A stretch of DNA of 64,000 nucleotides from Aquibacillus kalidii (GCF_014280935.1 NZ_JACLZI010000011.1:59234-123233); one strand, 5' to 3'. Shown: positions 36,601-45,972, counted from the stretch's first letter. Notes: generated by a model not told the origin, from the sequence alone. Numbers and translations are program-made.

Positions 36601-38100
36601 GTGACTATGGAAATCTATTCATATATTTCACAAATAGTGGATAAGGGAATTCAAGCAGAACTCATTGAAGACAATGATTCTATTTATGTTCGTAATCAGG
36701 TATTAGGTTTACTAAGTTTAAACACTTACGATGATAAACCAGTAGCCCCTACTGAGAAAACGATGCCTGATTTACTAGAGTTACTAGTAGACTATGCTGT
36801 TCAAAACTGTGTCATTGAAAATGCAATGGATGCAAAGGATATCCTTTCTTCCAAAATTATGAATTGCTTTATCTCCAAACCATCTGAAATAAACCGGGAA
36901 TTTTATAGAAGATACAAAGCATCACCGGAAGATGCTACCGATTACTTTTATGAATTAAGTAAAAATAGTAATTATATTCAAATGAAACAAATCAAAAAAA
37001 ATATTCACTACAAAACAGAAACACCATTTGGTCCTTTAGATATAACGATTAACTTATCTAAACCCGAAAAAGACCCTGAACAAATTAAACGAGAGCGCGA
37101 AATGAAACAAACGATTAATTACCCGAAATGCCTTCTTTGTTTAGAGAACGAAGGCTACATTGGCCGTGTAGGACACCCAGCACGCTCAAATCACAGGGTA
37201 ATTGAGGTACCGCTGGAAGGAGAAAAGTGGTTTTTACAATATTCGCCTTATGTTTATTATAATGAACACAGTATTCTCTTTGCAGAAGAACACCGCGATA
37301 TGAAAGTAGATCGAGGTTCATTTGAACGACTAACTGCATTCACAGATCAATTTCCACATTATTTTATTGGATCCAATGCAGATTTACCTATCGTTGGAGG
37401 AAGTATCCTAAGCCACGATCACTATCAAGGTGGTAGATATGAATTTGCGATGGCTAAAGCAGATAATGCCTTTGAGTTTAGTCTAAACAACTTCTTAGAT
37501 GTGGATGCCTCTATTGTAAAATGGCCAATGTCTGTGATTCGTTTAAATAGCAAAAACCGACAATCTATTATAGATGCTGCTACGTTTATTTTAGATAATT
37601 GGAAAAACTATAGTGATAAGAGCGTGGATATTATTGCATATTCTGACGAAACACCACATAATACGATCACACCTATAGCAAGAATACGTGACGGAAAATA
37701 TGAAATGGATTTAGTACTAAGAAATAACCGGACTACTGATCAACACCCACTCGGTATCTTTCACCCGCATGAAGATGTTCACCATATAAAGAAAGAGAAT
37801 ATTGGTCTAATAGAAGTAATGGGGCTTGCCGTATTGCCTCCAAGGCTAAAAACAGAATTGGATGATATCGCCGCTTATTTACTTGATGGTAAAACAAAAG
37901 TGGCAGATTACCACCAAGAATGGGTAAATCAAATAAAATCAGACTATAAAGACTCGCTTCATCCTGAAAATATTGATAAAATAGTGAAGGATGAACTTGG
38001 GAAAAAGTTCACAAAAGTTCTTGAAGATGCAGGTGTTTTCAAATTAGATGATCAAGGTCGTCACGCTTTTAAAGCTTTCATTGACTCTATTAATGAATAA
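36601..38100 (+). CDS. galT: galactose-1-phosphate uridylyltransferase (Firmicutes type)
   Basis: A 499-residue GalT of the long Gram-positive class, which swaps UMP between UDP-glucose and galactose-1-phosphate. Visible motifs include NYPKCLLCLENEGYIG and the histidine stretch SHDHYQGG (nucleophile region), with HPHEDVHHIKKENIGLIEVM towards the end. The class is distinct from the 350-residue histidine-triad GalT of enterics. It starts at GTG directly after the galE stop (an ATG two codons later is also possible), with GGAGAGGA as ribosome site. Confidence 0.95.
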   Translation: MTMEIYSYISQIVDKGIQAELIEDNDSIYVRNQVLGLLSLNTYDDKPVAPTEKTMPDLLELLVDYAVQNCVIENAMDAKDILSSKIMNCFISKPSEINREFYRRYKASPEDATDYFYELSKNSNYIQMKQIKKNIHYKTETPFGPLDITINLSKPEKDPEQIKREREMKQTINYPKCLLCLENEGYIGRVGHPARSNHRVIEVPLEGEKWFLQYSPYVYYNEHSILFAEEHRDMKVDRGSFERLTAFTDQFPHYFIGSNADLPIVGGSILSHDHYQGGRYEFAMAKADNAFEFSLNNFLDVDASIVKWPMSVIRLNSKNRQSIIDAATFILDNWKNYSDKSVDIIAYSDETPHNTITPIARIRDGKYEMDLVLRNNRTTDQHPLGIFHPHEDVHHIKKENIGLIEVMGLAVLPPRLKTELDDIAAYLLDGKTKVADYHQEWVNQIKSDYKDSLHPENIDKIVKDELGKKFTKVLEDAGVFKLDDQGRHAFKAFIDSINE

Positions 38101-38107
38101 AAAACTG

Positions 38108-38136
38108 TGCTAGCATCTTGAAACGAGGTGCTAGCA
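38108..38136 (+). other. intercistronic hairpin between galT and galM
   Basis: TGCTAGCATCTTG, AAA, CGAGGTGCTAGCA: a 13-bp stem with two G-U pairs and a triloop, without a following T-run. It may stabilise or process the gal mRNA, not terminate it. Confidence 0.6.
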
Positions 38137-38220
38137 TAGTAATCAGCATCTTCCCATGCAACAAAGAGACACTCTCGTGTACTAACCTATCACCCAAGTA
38201 ACTAAAAGGAGGCACTTTTT

Positions 38221-39264
38221 ATGCAGATTAAAACAGAAATAGCACGCATTAAAGATCAAGATTGCAAACTTTACACTTTAATTAATGATAATGGTATGGA
38301 AGTAAGTTGTTTAAATTACGGGGGTATTATTACAAAAATACTAGCACCCGATCGAAATAACAATTTTGAAAACGTTGTCCTAGGTTTTAAAGACTATGAA
38401 GACTACACATCTAATCCCGCCTTTTTTGGCGCATTAATTGGTAGGATTGCCGGAAGAATCCAAGAATCCAGTTTTGAAATAGATGGAAAAAGCTATACAG
38501 TACCAGAGAATGACGGCCCTAATCATTTGCATGGTGGCACCCCTGGTTTTCATAAAGCAATATGGGAAGCGGAACCATTTGAAGGTAGTGATGAAGTAGG
38601 TGTAATACTTACTCATACTAGTCCTGATGGAGAAAATGGTTATCCTGGTAATTTGAAAATGAACGTTACATATACATTAAATAATAACAACGAATTTTCC
38701 ATTACCTACGAGGGAACTTCTGATCAAAAAACAGCACTAACTGTCACAAATCATTCCTATTTCAATCTAAGTGGGAATTTAAAATCAGACATTCTTGACC
38801 ATAACGTTACACTTAATGCAAATAAATTTGTCGAGTTGGACAGCGCACTCATTCCTACAGGTAATATTCTACCAGTTGAAGGAACCGTTTTTGATTTCCA
38901 AAGTGGGCGCAAAATAAAGGATGGCGTTAATTCAGATTATGTTCAAAATTTAAACGCTTCTAATGGCTATGATCATTATTTCTTATTCGATAATCAGCAA
39001 GAAAACAATGTTGTCGTTGTTGATGAGCATAGTGGACGTACACTAAAAGTGAAAACAGACCAACCAGGAATGGTTATGTACACTTCTAACAATCTACCTG
39101 AACAATTACAACTTCAGGAAGGACCTTCTAAGCGTTATCTTGGAGTATGTTTAGAGACACAAGCATCTCCTGCATCTCTACACCATCAAGGATTTCCATC
39201 TGTCTTATTGGATAAAGATGAAAAATATTATACTAAAACAACTTTTGCTTTCGGTGTTAAATAA
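38221..39264 (+). CDS. galM: aldose 1-epimerase (mutarotase)
   Basis: A 347-residue mutarotase converting beta- to alpha-galactose, feeding GalK. Catalytic His regions: GRIAGRI near 79, NHLHGGTPGFHKAIWEA near 103 and TNHSYFNLSG near 178. The catalytic Glu is near the end in CLETQASPASLHHQGFPS. It has its own strong AAAAGGAGGC ribosome site and a 120-base gap from galT holding a hairpin, but lies before the operon's terminator. Transcription with galKET is likely. Confidence 0.95.
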   Translation: MQIKTEIARIKDQDCKLYTLINDNGMEVSCLNYGGIITKILAPDRNNNFENVVLGFKDYEDYTSNPAFFGALIGRIAGRIQESSFEIDGKSYTVPENDGPNHLHGGTPGFHKAIWEAEPFEGSDEVGVILTHTSPDGENGYPGNLKMNVTYTLNNNNEFSITYEGTSDQKTALTVTNHSYFNLSGNLKSDILDHNVTLNANKFVELDSALIPTGNILPVEGTVFDFQSGRKIKDGVNSDYVQNLNASNGYDHYFLFDNQQENNVVVVDEHSGRTLKVKTDQPGMVMYTSNNLPEQLQLQEGPSKRYLGVCLETQASPASLHHQGFPSVLLDKDEKYYTKTTFAFGVK

Positions 39265-39270
39265 GGCTAG

Positions 39271-39410
39271 AACAAAAGCACAGAGCGCGGGCTAACAGAA
39301 CAGATAAAGAATCACGGTGAACGACGTGATTTTGTAAATTCGACTGTAGTCAGTATGTATAGTACGTAGGTAGTGGCAGTTTCACTAGTATGGTTGCATG
39401 ATTGGATAAG
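39271..39410. repeat. intergenic repeat, family B (copy 2)
   Basis: Shares AGATAAAG..., CACGGTGAACGACGTGATT and AAATTCGACTG (39302-39346) with 1542-1587, plus the CAGAGCG block upstream. AATCAC / GTGATT forms a small dyad. Gene-free between galM and its terminator. Confidence 0.55.
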
Positions 39411-39463
39411 GTAGGTCTTGCATACCATCCACTCTCAGCATATTTCATAATTTTATAGACAAC

Positions 39464-39497
39464 AAAATCACTCTGGCTAATCAAACCAGGGTGATTT
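39464..39497. terminator. bidirectional terminator between galM and the ROK gene
   Basis: AAAATCAC-TCTGG / CCAGGGTGATTTTTTT stem between convergent genes; A-run on one side, T-run on the other. Confidence 0.9.
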
Positions 39498-39506
39498 TTT
39501 TATTTA

Positions 39507-40718
39507 TTAGATTTCTTCATTTGACACATCAAATAGTTCTACTAATAATAAGGCAACTGCGCCTTTTGCAGTAGCGTGTTCACCCAATTTTGACTCAACA
39601 ACTACCGTCCCCTTCGTTTCAGATGTTAACGCAGATACAGCAATCGTCTGTTTTAATGGGTCAAGAATAAAGTTACCAGCCTTCGAGACACCACCACCGA
39701 TAATGATCTTGCTAGGGTTAAATACATGAATAAGGTTAGTAAGTCCGACTCCTAAAAATCGACCCGTATCATGTAATACCTTAATTGCCAACTCATCACC
39801 TTGAAGTGCAGCCCGATGGACAAGTTCACCAGATAAAGGAAAATCACTATCAATTAAACTACCAATCATACTTTCCGTTCCTTTTGCTAGTTCCGACTTA
39901 ACTTTATCGATAATCGCAGGGCCAGAAGCAACGGTCTGAAGGCATCCATTATTTCCACATTGACACTTTTCCCCGTTTATATCGATCGTCATATGCCCAA
40001 TTTCACCGGCAATATTATTTTCACCGCGGTATAGCTTTCCATTAATAATTATCCCTGCTCCAATACCTCTTCCAATATTGACAGCAATCATACTACTCAC
40101 ATCACTATCCAAACCAAACCATAATTCTGCTAATGCAAGAGACCTAGCGTCATTTTCAACTTTTATAGTGAAATTGAATTCTTTCTCAAGTTCTTCTTTT
40201 ATCGGAATATCTCTTAGATTTAAGATAGGTGCAAATAAAGAAGTACCTGTATCGACATCCACGACACCATGCATAGCAACACCAATACCGATTATTTTTT
40301 CTTCTATAGTGCTGTGTTTATTTAATATTTCAGTAATTCCTTGTTTTAAATCGCTTAGAAATTTTTCTTTTGTAATGCCCAACTCAATCTCTGTGATAAC
40401 ATGTGTGACAATATTACCAGCTAAATCAGATAGTATAAATTCCAAATCACTTGGGCCTGCATCAATACCAATGATATAAAATTCCTCATTATTAATAACT
40501 AGCATAGTTGGCTTTCGTCCACCTTGCGAAGTGCCTTGTTCGCTTTCCTTCACTATCCCCTGTTCTATTAATTCTTTTACGATACTTCCTACAGTTGGTG
40601 GTGTTAACTTAATATCTTTGGCAAGCTGCGCACGTGAAATAGGACCATTTTTTCGAATTTCATTTAGAATAATGGATTTATTTAAAGATTTCATCCATTG
40701 AAAGCTACCTCTTTGCAT
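39507..40718 (-). CDS. ROK-family repressor, probable gal regulator
   Basis: A 403-residue NagC/XylR-type regulator. The N-terminal winged helix (about 15-75, ISRAQLAKDIKLTPPTVGSI) is followed by a sugar-kinase-fold ROK domain. That domain has DxG-type IGIDAGPSDLEF, GVAMHGVVDVDTG, IGRGIGAGI, the ExGH motif GEIGHMTID, a zinc motif CQCGNNGCLQT and HVFNPSKIIIGGGV. It lies convergently after galKETM. Its own upstream palindrome (40769-40787) recurs at the gal promoter, which argues that it represses both the gal operon and itself, probably relieved by galactose or a metabolite. XylR is the nearest well-known relative; a xylose role is less likely because no xyl genes are near. Confidence 0.85.
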   Translation of the reverse strand: MQRGSFQWMKSLNKSIILNEIRKNGPISRAQLAKDIKLTPPTVGSIVKELIEQGIVKESEQGTSQGGRKPTMLVINNEEFYIIGIDAGPSDLEFILSDLAGNIVTHVITEIELGITKEKFLSDLKQGITEILNKHSTIEEKIIGIGVAMHGVVDVDTGTSLFAPILNLRDIPIKEELEKEFNFTIKVENDARSLALAELWFGLDSDVSSMIAVNIGRGIGAGIIINGKLYRGENNIAGEIGHMTIDINGEKCQCGNNGCLQTVASGPAIIDKVKSELAKGTESMIGSLIDSDFPLSGELVHRAALQGDELAIKVLHDTGRFLGVGLTNLIHVFNPSKIIIGGGVSKAGNFILDPLKQTIAVSALTSETKGTVVVESKLGEHATAKGAVALLLVELFDVSNEEI

Positions 40719-40768
40719 AAAACTTACTCCTTCTTAAGATGGATATTTTAATCCATTATAACACAGTA

Positions 40769-40787
40769 GTAAATTAACTTAATTTAC
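40769..40787. promoter_or_regulatory. operator of the ROK repressor gene
   Basis: GTAAATTAACTTAATTTAC is a perfect 9-1-9 palindrome about 50 bases before the ROK start. The gal promoter carries a near copy (34367-34385). Shared sites at both loci point to autoregulation plus gal control. Confidence 0.7.
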
Positions 40788-40798
40788 AAACGAATAAG

Positions 40799-41938
40799 CT
40801 AGCTATTTCGCATGATTTTGGGTATATATAAACAATATGGATCACTTTCTAAATAATCACCAGTTACTGCATAGGCTCTTGATCTTGAGCCACCACATAC
40901 AGTCCGATATTCACAAACACCACACTTTCCTTTATACAAATCAGGGTTTCTAAGTTCTTTTAGGATACTAGAGTTACGATATATGTCTTTTAAAGCATTC
41001 TCACGTACATTTCCAACCTTGATCGGTAATAGGCCACTTGGTAACACGTCACCAATGTGAGAAATAAAAATAAATCCATTCCCATCATTAACACTTTTAG
41101 GTGCTCTTTTTAACCCATCAACTTTGGATGCATAATCAGTAGCAATGGTATCCTCATAGCGAATCGTGTCTTTATCTAATTGATGTTCTCGTACCTTTTG
41201 TTGAAGTACAACCCTCCTGTAATGTTGACCAGCCGTTGTTTTAATATCATATGGCATTTCCTTATTTAATTCATATAGCCATCTAAACACCTTTTCATGT
41301 TCCACTGCACTAATACATGCATCACGTTGTGCTCTACCAGTTGGAACGAGTAAAAAAATATACCACATTACAGCTTTTAGATCCTTGACAAGCTCCGCCA
41401 TTTCCTCTAGATGGTCATAATTATACTTAGATATAACGGTATTAATTTGTAATGGCAAACTCAGTTCATGCAGTTCATTAATCTTTTCTAATGTTAAGTG
41501 GAAGGAACCTGTTGTTCCTCTAAATTGGTCGTGTATCTTAGGACTTGGTCCATCAAGACTAAATGCCCAACGCGAGAGCCCAACCTTTTTTGCCAGCTCC
41601 ATTTTTTCTTTTGTCACATTATTTGTTGCACTTGGAGTAATGGAAACTCGCATCCCTTTTTTAACTGCATACTCTGCTAGCTCAAATAGATCCTCCCGTA
41701 ACATACAATCACCACCAGAAAACACGAGCATTGGATTATTCATTTCATATATTTGATCTATCAGCTGTAAGCCTTCTTTATGGCTTAGTTCAAGTGGATG
41801 TGGTTTTGTTTGAGCATCTGCTCTGCAATGTACACATTTCAATTCACACGCACGAGTGACTTCCCAAATTGCAATAAATGGATTCTGACTAAAATCTACT
41901 TGTTTGTTTAACGAATGTAAATGTCCTTTACTATCCAC
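40799..41938 (-). CDS. radical SAM/SPASM protein (NirJ/AhbD-like, TIGR04053 type)
   Basis: A 379-residue radical SAM enzyme. The SAM-cluster cysteines are Cys31, Cys35 and Cys38 in RACELKCVHCRA. FSGGDCMLREDL is the glycine motif binding SAM. The C-terminal SPASM region has GKCGVCEYRTVCGGSRSR and DPYC. The GGSRSRAYA...GDYL end is shared by heme-modifying AhbD/NirJ relatives and by the TIGR04053 group, whose reaction is unsettled. The GTG start follows AAAGGTGAA. It is divergent from a flavin/Fe-S oxidoreductase at 42128, separated by 189 bases. No RiPP precursor-like small gene is visible beside it, so peptide maturation is not supported. Confidence 0.82.
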   Translation of the reverse strand: MDSKGHLHSLNKQVDFSQNPFIAIWEVTRACELKCVHCRADAQTKPHPLELSHKEGLQLIDQIYEMNNPMLVFSGGDCMLREDLFELAEYAVKKGMRVSITPSATNNVTKEKMELAKKVGLSRWAFSLDGPSPKIHDQFRGTTGSFHLTLEKINELHELSLPLQINTVISKYNYDHLEEMAELVKDLKAVMWYIFLLVPTGRAQRDACISAVEHEKVFRWLYELNKEMPYDIKTTAGQHYRRVVLQQKVREHQLDKDTIRYEDTIATDYASKVDGLKRAPKSVNDGNGFIFISHIGDVLPSGLLPIKVGNVRENALKDIYRNSSILKELRNPDLYKGKCGVCEYRTVCGGSRSRAYAVTGDYLESDPYCLYIPKIMRNS

Positions 41939-42127
41939 AGTTTCACCTTTTTTCTAAATATTTGTTATGATGTATGTAGATGGAACTTTCCACCCTCTTA
42001 TTTTCAGGGTAATAGTTAAACTTATTTTATCTTTGCTTATCGTTATGTGATCCACCTTCGTATCTTAGTGTACTATATTTTAGGCATATTTGTGAAATGA
42101 TGAACAATATCTAAAGGAGGAAATCTA

Positions 42128-44092
42128 ATGACCTTTCGTCACATATTTACAGAAAGCAAAATTGGTGGTTTAACAATCAAAAACAGAATTGTCATGCCAG
42201 GAATGAGCACAAATCTGGCTAGTTCTGATGGAGCAATAACGGATTCGCTCATCCGTTATTATGAAGAACGAGCAAAAGGGGGAACTGGATTAATTATTAC
42301 AGAGTTCACGACCATTGATTTTGCTTATGGAAAAGGAGCAAAAAATCAGCTTAGAATTGATGAAGATAGGTTCGTGTCAGGGTTCGGCCGTTTAGCAAAA
42401 GCGATACATATACACGGCGCAAAACTATTCGTACAATTACACCACGCTGGAAGAGAGTCCAATTCGGCGCTTATTGAAGGGAAGCAAATTGTTGCTCCAA
42501 GTGCTGTCGTATGTAAAGCTGTTGGTGAACTACCAAGGGAATTGACTACGTCAGAGGTAAAAGAAATCATACAAAAGTTTATTTTGGGTGCACTTCGTTG
42601 TAAACAAGCCGGTGTAGATGGTGTAGAGCTTCATGGTGCACATGGCTATTTGATTAATCAATTTTTAAGTCCAAGCACAAATTTAAGAACAGATCAGTAT
42701 GGTGGTAGCTTTGAAAATAGAATGCGCTTTTTAAAAGAAATTGTAGAAGGTATTAAGCTATACTGTGGAACGGACTTCCCGATTATTGTACGCTTAAGTA
42801 TCGATGAATTTGATGATGGTGGAATAACTATACAGTTAAGTAAAAGAATTAGTAAATATTTAGAAATGATCGGTGTAGATGGGCTTCATGCAAGTGCTGG
42901 AAACTATAACTCTTTCGATAAAATAATAGAATCGCCATTATTTGAACAAGGCTGGCGCGTCTATCTGGCAGAAGCCATCAAAAACGAAGTTAACATCCCT
43001 GTGATTGCCGTTGGAAATATTAGAGAGCCTAAGTTCGTGGAATCAATTCTTGCTGAAGATAAAGCTGACTTTGTTGCGATTGGCCGTGGACATATTGCTG
43101 ATCCGGAGTGGAGTAAAAAGGTTTTCGAGAGACGTGAAAAAGAGATTAGAATGTGTATTTCCTGTTTACACTGTGTCTATTCAAGCACTACGGTAGAATG
43201 CTCCATCAATGTTCAAGCAGGACACGAGTTGGAATTTACTGAATGGGAAACAATTGGTAAAAAACGACATGTTGTTATAGTAGGCGGCGGTCCAGGAGGA
43301 ATGGAAGCAGCAAGGGTGCTAGCCTTGAGAGGTTATCAGGTTACCTTGTTTGAAAAGGAAGCACGGTTAGGTGGTCAGTTGCATTTAGTCTCGGATCCAG
43401 TTTATAAAAGGAAAATGAATTGGTACATTGATTATCTAGTTCATGAGATGGAACGTCTACGTATAGATAAACAATTACAGACCGTGGCCTCTGTAGAAAA
43501 AATCCTAGCACTTGATCCTTATGCTGTAATCTTAGCAACTGGCGGGCAACCGTATGTTCCGGAGATAGTAGGAAATAATCTTCCACACGTCCACACGTAT
43601 GAAGATATTAAGACAGAACGCAAATTATTTCAACGTAGTAGAATCATTGTCTTAGGAAGTGGGATGGTTTGTCATAGTACTGCTCGTCGACTTGCAGAAC
43701 AAGGAAATCAGGTAACTTGGATAGAAGCTCCCAAGAAGTCTGGCCGTGAAATAAGCCCAGAGACAAGATTGAGATTAATAAAGCGATTAGAGGACAACAA
43801 TGTAGAAATCCTTACCGAACACCACCTATGTGAAATATTACCGAATTGCGTACGAATTGAGAAAAAGGATTCTGGAGAGCAAACTACAAAAGAAGCCGAT
43901 CACGTTGTATTTGCAATGGGAGTTGGGCCCTATAACCCTTTGGAAGCGGACCTTAAGAAATGCTATGAAAATGTGTTTGTAATAGGAGATGCAGCAGGGC
44001 ACGCTTCTCTTGCCGATGCGACCCGTGAAGGATTTCAAGTAGCATACAATCTAGGAAATACAGGATCAGATCTTTCGCTTATAGGCTCTTAG
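42128..44092 (+). CDS. Old Yellow Enzyme/FAD fusion oxidoreductase (2,4-dienoyl-CoA reductase/BaiCD type)
   Basis: A 654-residue three-part enzyme. An N-terminal FMN TIM barrel (about 1-330) carries FVQLHHAGRES and GVELHGAHGYLINQFLSP. A 4Fe-4S motif (about 340-360) has CISCLHC and a further Cys. The C-terminal FAD/NAD(P) region starts VVIVGGGPGGMEAARV and has IIVLGSGMVC and VFVIGDAAG. FadH, trimethylamine dehydrogenase and bile-acid BaiCD share this build; electrons pass NAD(P)H to FAD, Fe-S, FMN, then an activated C=C bond. No beta-oxidation or bile-acid genes adjoin, so the substrate is open. AAAGGAGGAAATCTA ribosome site. A weak TTGTGAA...GAACAA site lies upstream near 42087-42104. Confidence 0.9.
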   Translation: MTFRHIFTESKIGGLTIKNRIVMPGMSTNLASSDGAITDSLIRYYEERAKGGTGLIITEFTTIDFAYGKGAKNQLRIDEDRFVSGFGRLAKAIHIHGAKLFVQLHHAGRESNSALIEGKQIVAPSAVVCKAVGELPRELTTSEVKEIIQKFILGALRCKQAGVDGVELHGAHGYLINQFLSPSTNLRTDQYGGSFENRMRFLKEIVEGIKLYCGTDFPIIVRLSIDEFDDGGITIQLSKRISKYLEMIGVDGLHASAGNYNSFDKIIESPLFEQGWRVYLAEAIKNEVNIPVIAVGNIREPKFVESILAEDKADFVAIGRGHIADPEWSKKVFERREKEIRMCISCLHCVYSSTTVECSINVQAGHELEFTEWETIGKKRHVVIVGGGPGGMEAARVLALRGYQVTLFEKEARLGGQLHLVSDPVYKRKMNWYIDYLVHEMERLRIDKQLQTVASVEKILALDPYAVILATGGQPYVPEIVGNNLPHVHTYEDIKTERKLFQRSRIIVLGSGMVCHSTARRLAEQGNQVTWIEAPKKSGREISPETRLRLIKRLEDNNVEILTEHHLCEILPNCVRIEKKDSGEQTTKEADHVVFAMGVGPYNPLEADLKKCYENVFVIGDAAGHASLADATREGFQVAYNLGNTGSDLSLIGS

Positions 44093-44113
44093 GTATTTTA
44101 AACATAATAAGTA

Positions 44114-44150
44114 AGCACCCTCCGATGATTTATTACAATCGAAGGGTGCT
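44114..44150 (+). terminator. hairpin after the oxidoreductase gene
   Basis: AGCACCCT-C-CGAT / ATCG-A-AGGGTGCT arms around a 12-base loop, between convergent genes. The T-run is poor but the stem is strong. Confidence 0.65.
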
Positions 44151-44193
44151 GATTTATACAATTCACACACTTTTATTATTTTAAATAAGTCTA

Positions 44194-45177
44194 TTAATAT
44201 GGCCCACGAATATGGTCACGTACTTCTTCCTCATAGAAGGTTTTGATCTTATCCATTTCCTGTTCAGAAAATGACTTTACATTCACTGTTTCAAGGTTAT
44301 CTTCAACTTGTTTTACATTTTTAAACCCAGGAATAACAGAGGAAATCGCATCATGCTCAAGAATCCACTTAAGACTAGCTCTTGTCATGTTCCCACGTCC
44401 ATCTGCAATCCATTTCAACTCGTTGCTGAGCTCCACACCTTTCGTGAACTCAAGTCCACCGAAAGTTTCGCCAACATTAAACGCCTCTCCATCTTTGTTG
44501 AAGTTTCGGTGATCATCCGCTTCGAATTGATAATCATTTGTAAATTTACCAGTTAATAACCCACTTGCTAATGGAACACGTGCAAGAATACCAACATTCT
44601 TCTCTTTTGCTTTAGGGAACAATTCCTCAATTGGTTTCTGACGGAAAATATTAAAAATTACTTGAAGTGTATCTACATTAGGTTGCTCTAAACAAAACAG
44701 TCCCTCTTCCACCGTTTCCACACTTACACCATAATGACGAATTTTACCTTGTTGCTTTAACTTATCTAATACTTCGAACACTTTACCGTCTTTTAAAATC
44801 TCAAATGGTGGACAGTGAATTTGCAAAAGATCAAGCTGGTCACGTTGTAGTCGTTTTAAACTCGCCTCACAATAATCTGTTACTGCCTTCTCGGAATAAG
44901 TTTCGGGATTAAAAATATCACCTGCCCGACAAAACTTTGTTGCAATGTAAATCTCAGACTCCTTACCCTTTGTTGCCTTTGCTAGTAATTCTTCACTGTG
45001 GCCATCTCCATAAACATCTGCAGTATCAAAAAAATTGACACCTGCATCCATTGCTCTTTCTAAACCTCTTAATGCTTCCTCATCATTTGTTTTCCCCCAT
45101 GCACCACCAATCGCCCATGTTCCAAAACTGAGTTCACTTATTTTCATATCCGTTTTACCTAACTGTCTGTATTTCAT
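44194..45177 (-). CDS. aldo/keto reductase
   Basis: A 327-residue NADPH-dependent AKR of the YhdN/IolS-like group. LSFGTWAIGG is near the start, the catalytic Asp/Tyr lie in NFFDTADVYGDGHSEELL, and Lys in IYIATKFC. The usual catalytic His position is in LLQIHCPP, and the C-terminal cofactor part reads ISSVIPGFKNVKQVEDNL. Substrate is not predictable. ATG behind GAGAGGAG. A perfect cre-like site lies 270 bases upstream (45445-45460). Confidence 0.9.
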   Translation of the reverse strand: MKYRQLGKTDMKISELSFGTWAIGGAWGKTNDEEALRGLERAMDAGVNFFDTADVYGDGHSEELLAKATKGKESEIYIATKFCRAGDIFNPETYSEKAVTDYCEASLKRLQRDQLDLLQIHCPPFEILKDGKVFEVLDKLKQQGKIRHYGVSVETVEEGLFCLEQPNVDTLQVIFNIFRQKPIEELFPKAKEKNVGILARVPLASGLLTGKFTNDYQFEADDHRNFNKDGEAFNVGETFGGLEFTKGVELSNELKWIADGRGNMTRASLKWILEHDAISSVIPGFKNVKQVEDNLETVNVKSFSEQEMDKIKTFYEEEVRDHIRGPY

Positions 45178-45444
45178 CTACTATCTTTCTCCTCTCTTAA
45201 TTGAGCATATTAATTTCTATTATTGCCTTTCATAAACACATAGAATCTGATTTGACAATCGACTATCTCCCTGTTCTAGATGCCTGTAATAATGTGCTCC
45301 GACAGAATACCCACTAGATTGTACTTTCTAATTATGTAATGCGATGGATTAGCTAATCAAAGAAGAATTTTGTAAGAAGTTACATCTCCACGTATAGTGT
45401 GTTCTTGCCAATCAACTACTTTTCTTATTACTTACATCCATCCG

Positions 45445-45472
45445 TTGTTTGCGCTTTCAATTATATTATACT
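45445..45472. promoter_or_regulatory. perfect cre-pattern site overlapping a promoter
   Basis: On the minus strand 45460-45445 reads TTGAAAGCGCAAACAA, which fits WTGNNARCGNWWWCAW at every position. On the plus strand the same bases supply TTGTTT, 16 bases, TATACT (45467-45472), a possible promoter for the 45610 gene. The rest of 45178-45609 is A/T-rich, and I see no other feature in it. Confidence 0.6.
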
Positions 45473-45609
45473 AGCATCGTAGTAAATAGGAAATCATATG
45501 CATCATTTTTCACATACAATTAAACAGAAAATTTTGAAACAAAATCACTCCCATCTACGTATTACAAAGATAGTAAGCAAATCTAATTTTCATCCGGAAA
45601 GGGATGTTT

Positions 45610-45945
45610 ATGCAAAGAAACTTTATTAAAAAAGTTACGATCATCACATTAACACTAGCAATCCTTGCCACCGTAAATTTTGGCATCACATATTTTTTAG
45701 ATCAAAAATTCATTGATTTTGCCTTCATCGTTGGTATTGCTGGCACAGTAGTTATCTATTTTTTCAGTTCATCAGGTGGATATACTAGTAGAACTCTAGA
45801 TTTACAACTCCAAAGTCAGACAGGCATGAAACAAGAGCAAAGCAACAACACTTTCAACCCAAATTTGGCCCTCTTTTCAGCTGTTTTTTATACTTTATTA
45901 GCCGCTATATTTACATTTATCTATTATAAAGATTACTTTATTTAA
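45610..45945 (+). CDS. small membrane protein, possibly DUF3899
   Basis: A 111-residue protein with three membrane helices (about 8-27, 33-52 and 85-107) and a short polar loop (SSSGGYTSRTLDLQLQSQTG) between helices 2 and 3. The Ser-Ser-Gly-Gly loop after the second helix is reminiscent of DUF3899 proteins, function unknown. Two in-frame ATGs exist; the second (45610) has correct spacing from GGAAAGGG. A shared terminator follows. It is a lone gene with a cre-overlapped promoter candidate upstream. Confidence 0.6.
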   Translation: MQRNFIKKVTIITLTLAILATVNFGITYFLDQKFIDFAFIVGIAGTVVIYFFSSSGGYTSRTLDLQLQSQTGMKQEQSNNTFNPNLALFSAVFYTLLAAIFTFIYYKDYFI

Positions 45946-45972
45946 GAGCAGGACTATTGTATAAGATTAAAA

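Noticed and set aside
40799..41938. RiPP maturation cluster around the radical SAM/SPASM protein
   Set aside because: No precursor-like small frame, protease or exporter is adjacent; the neighbours are a ROK repressor and a flavin reductase.
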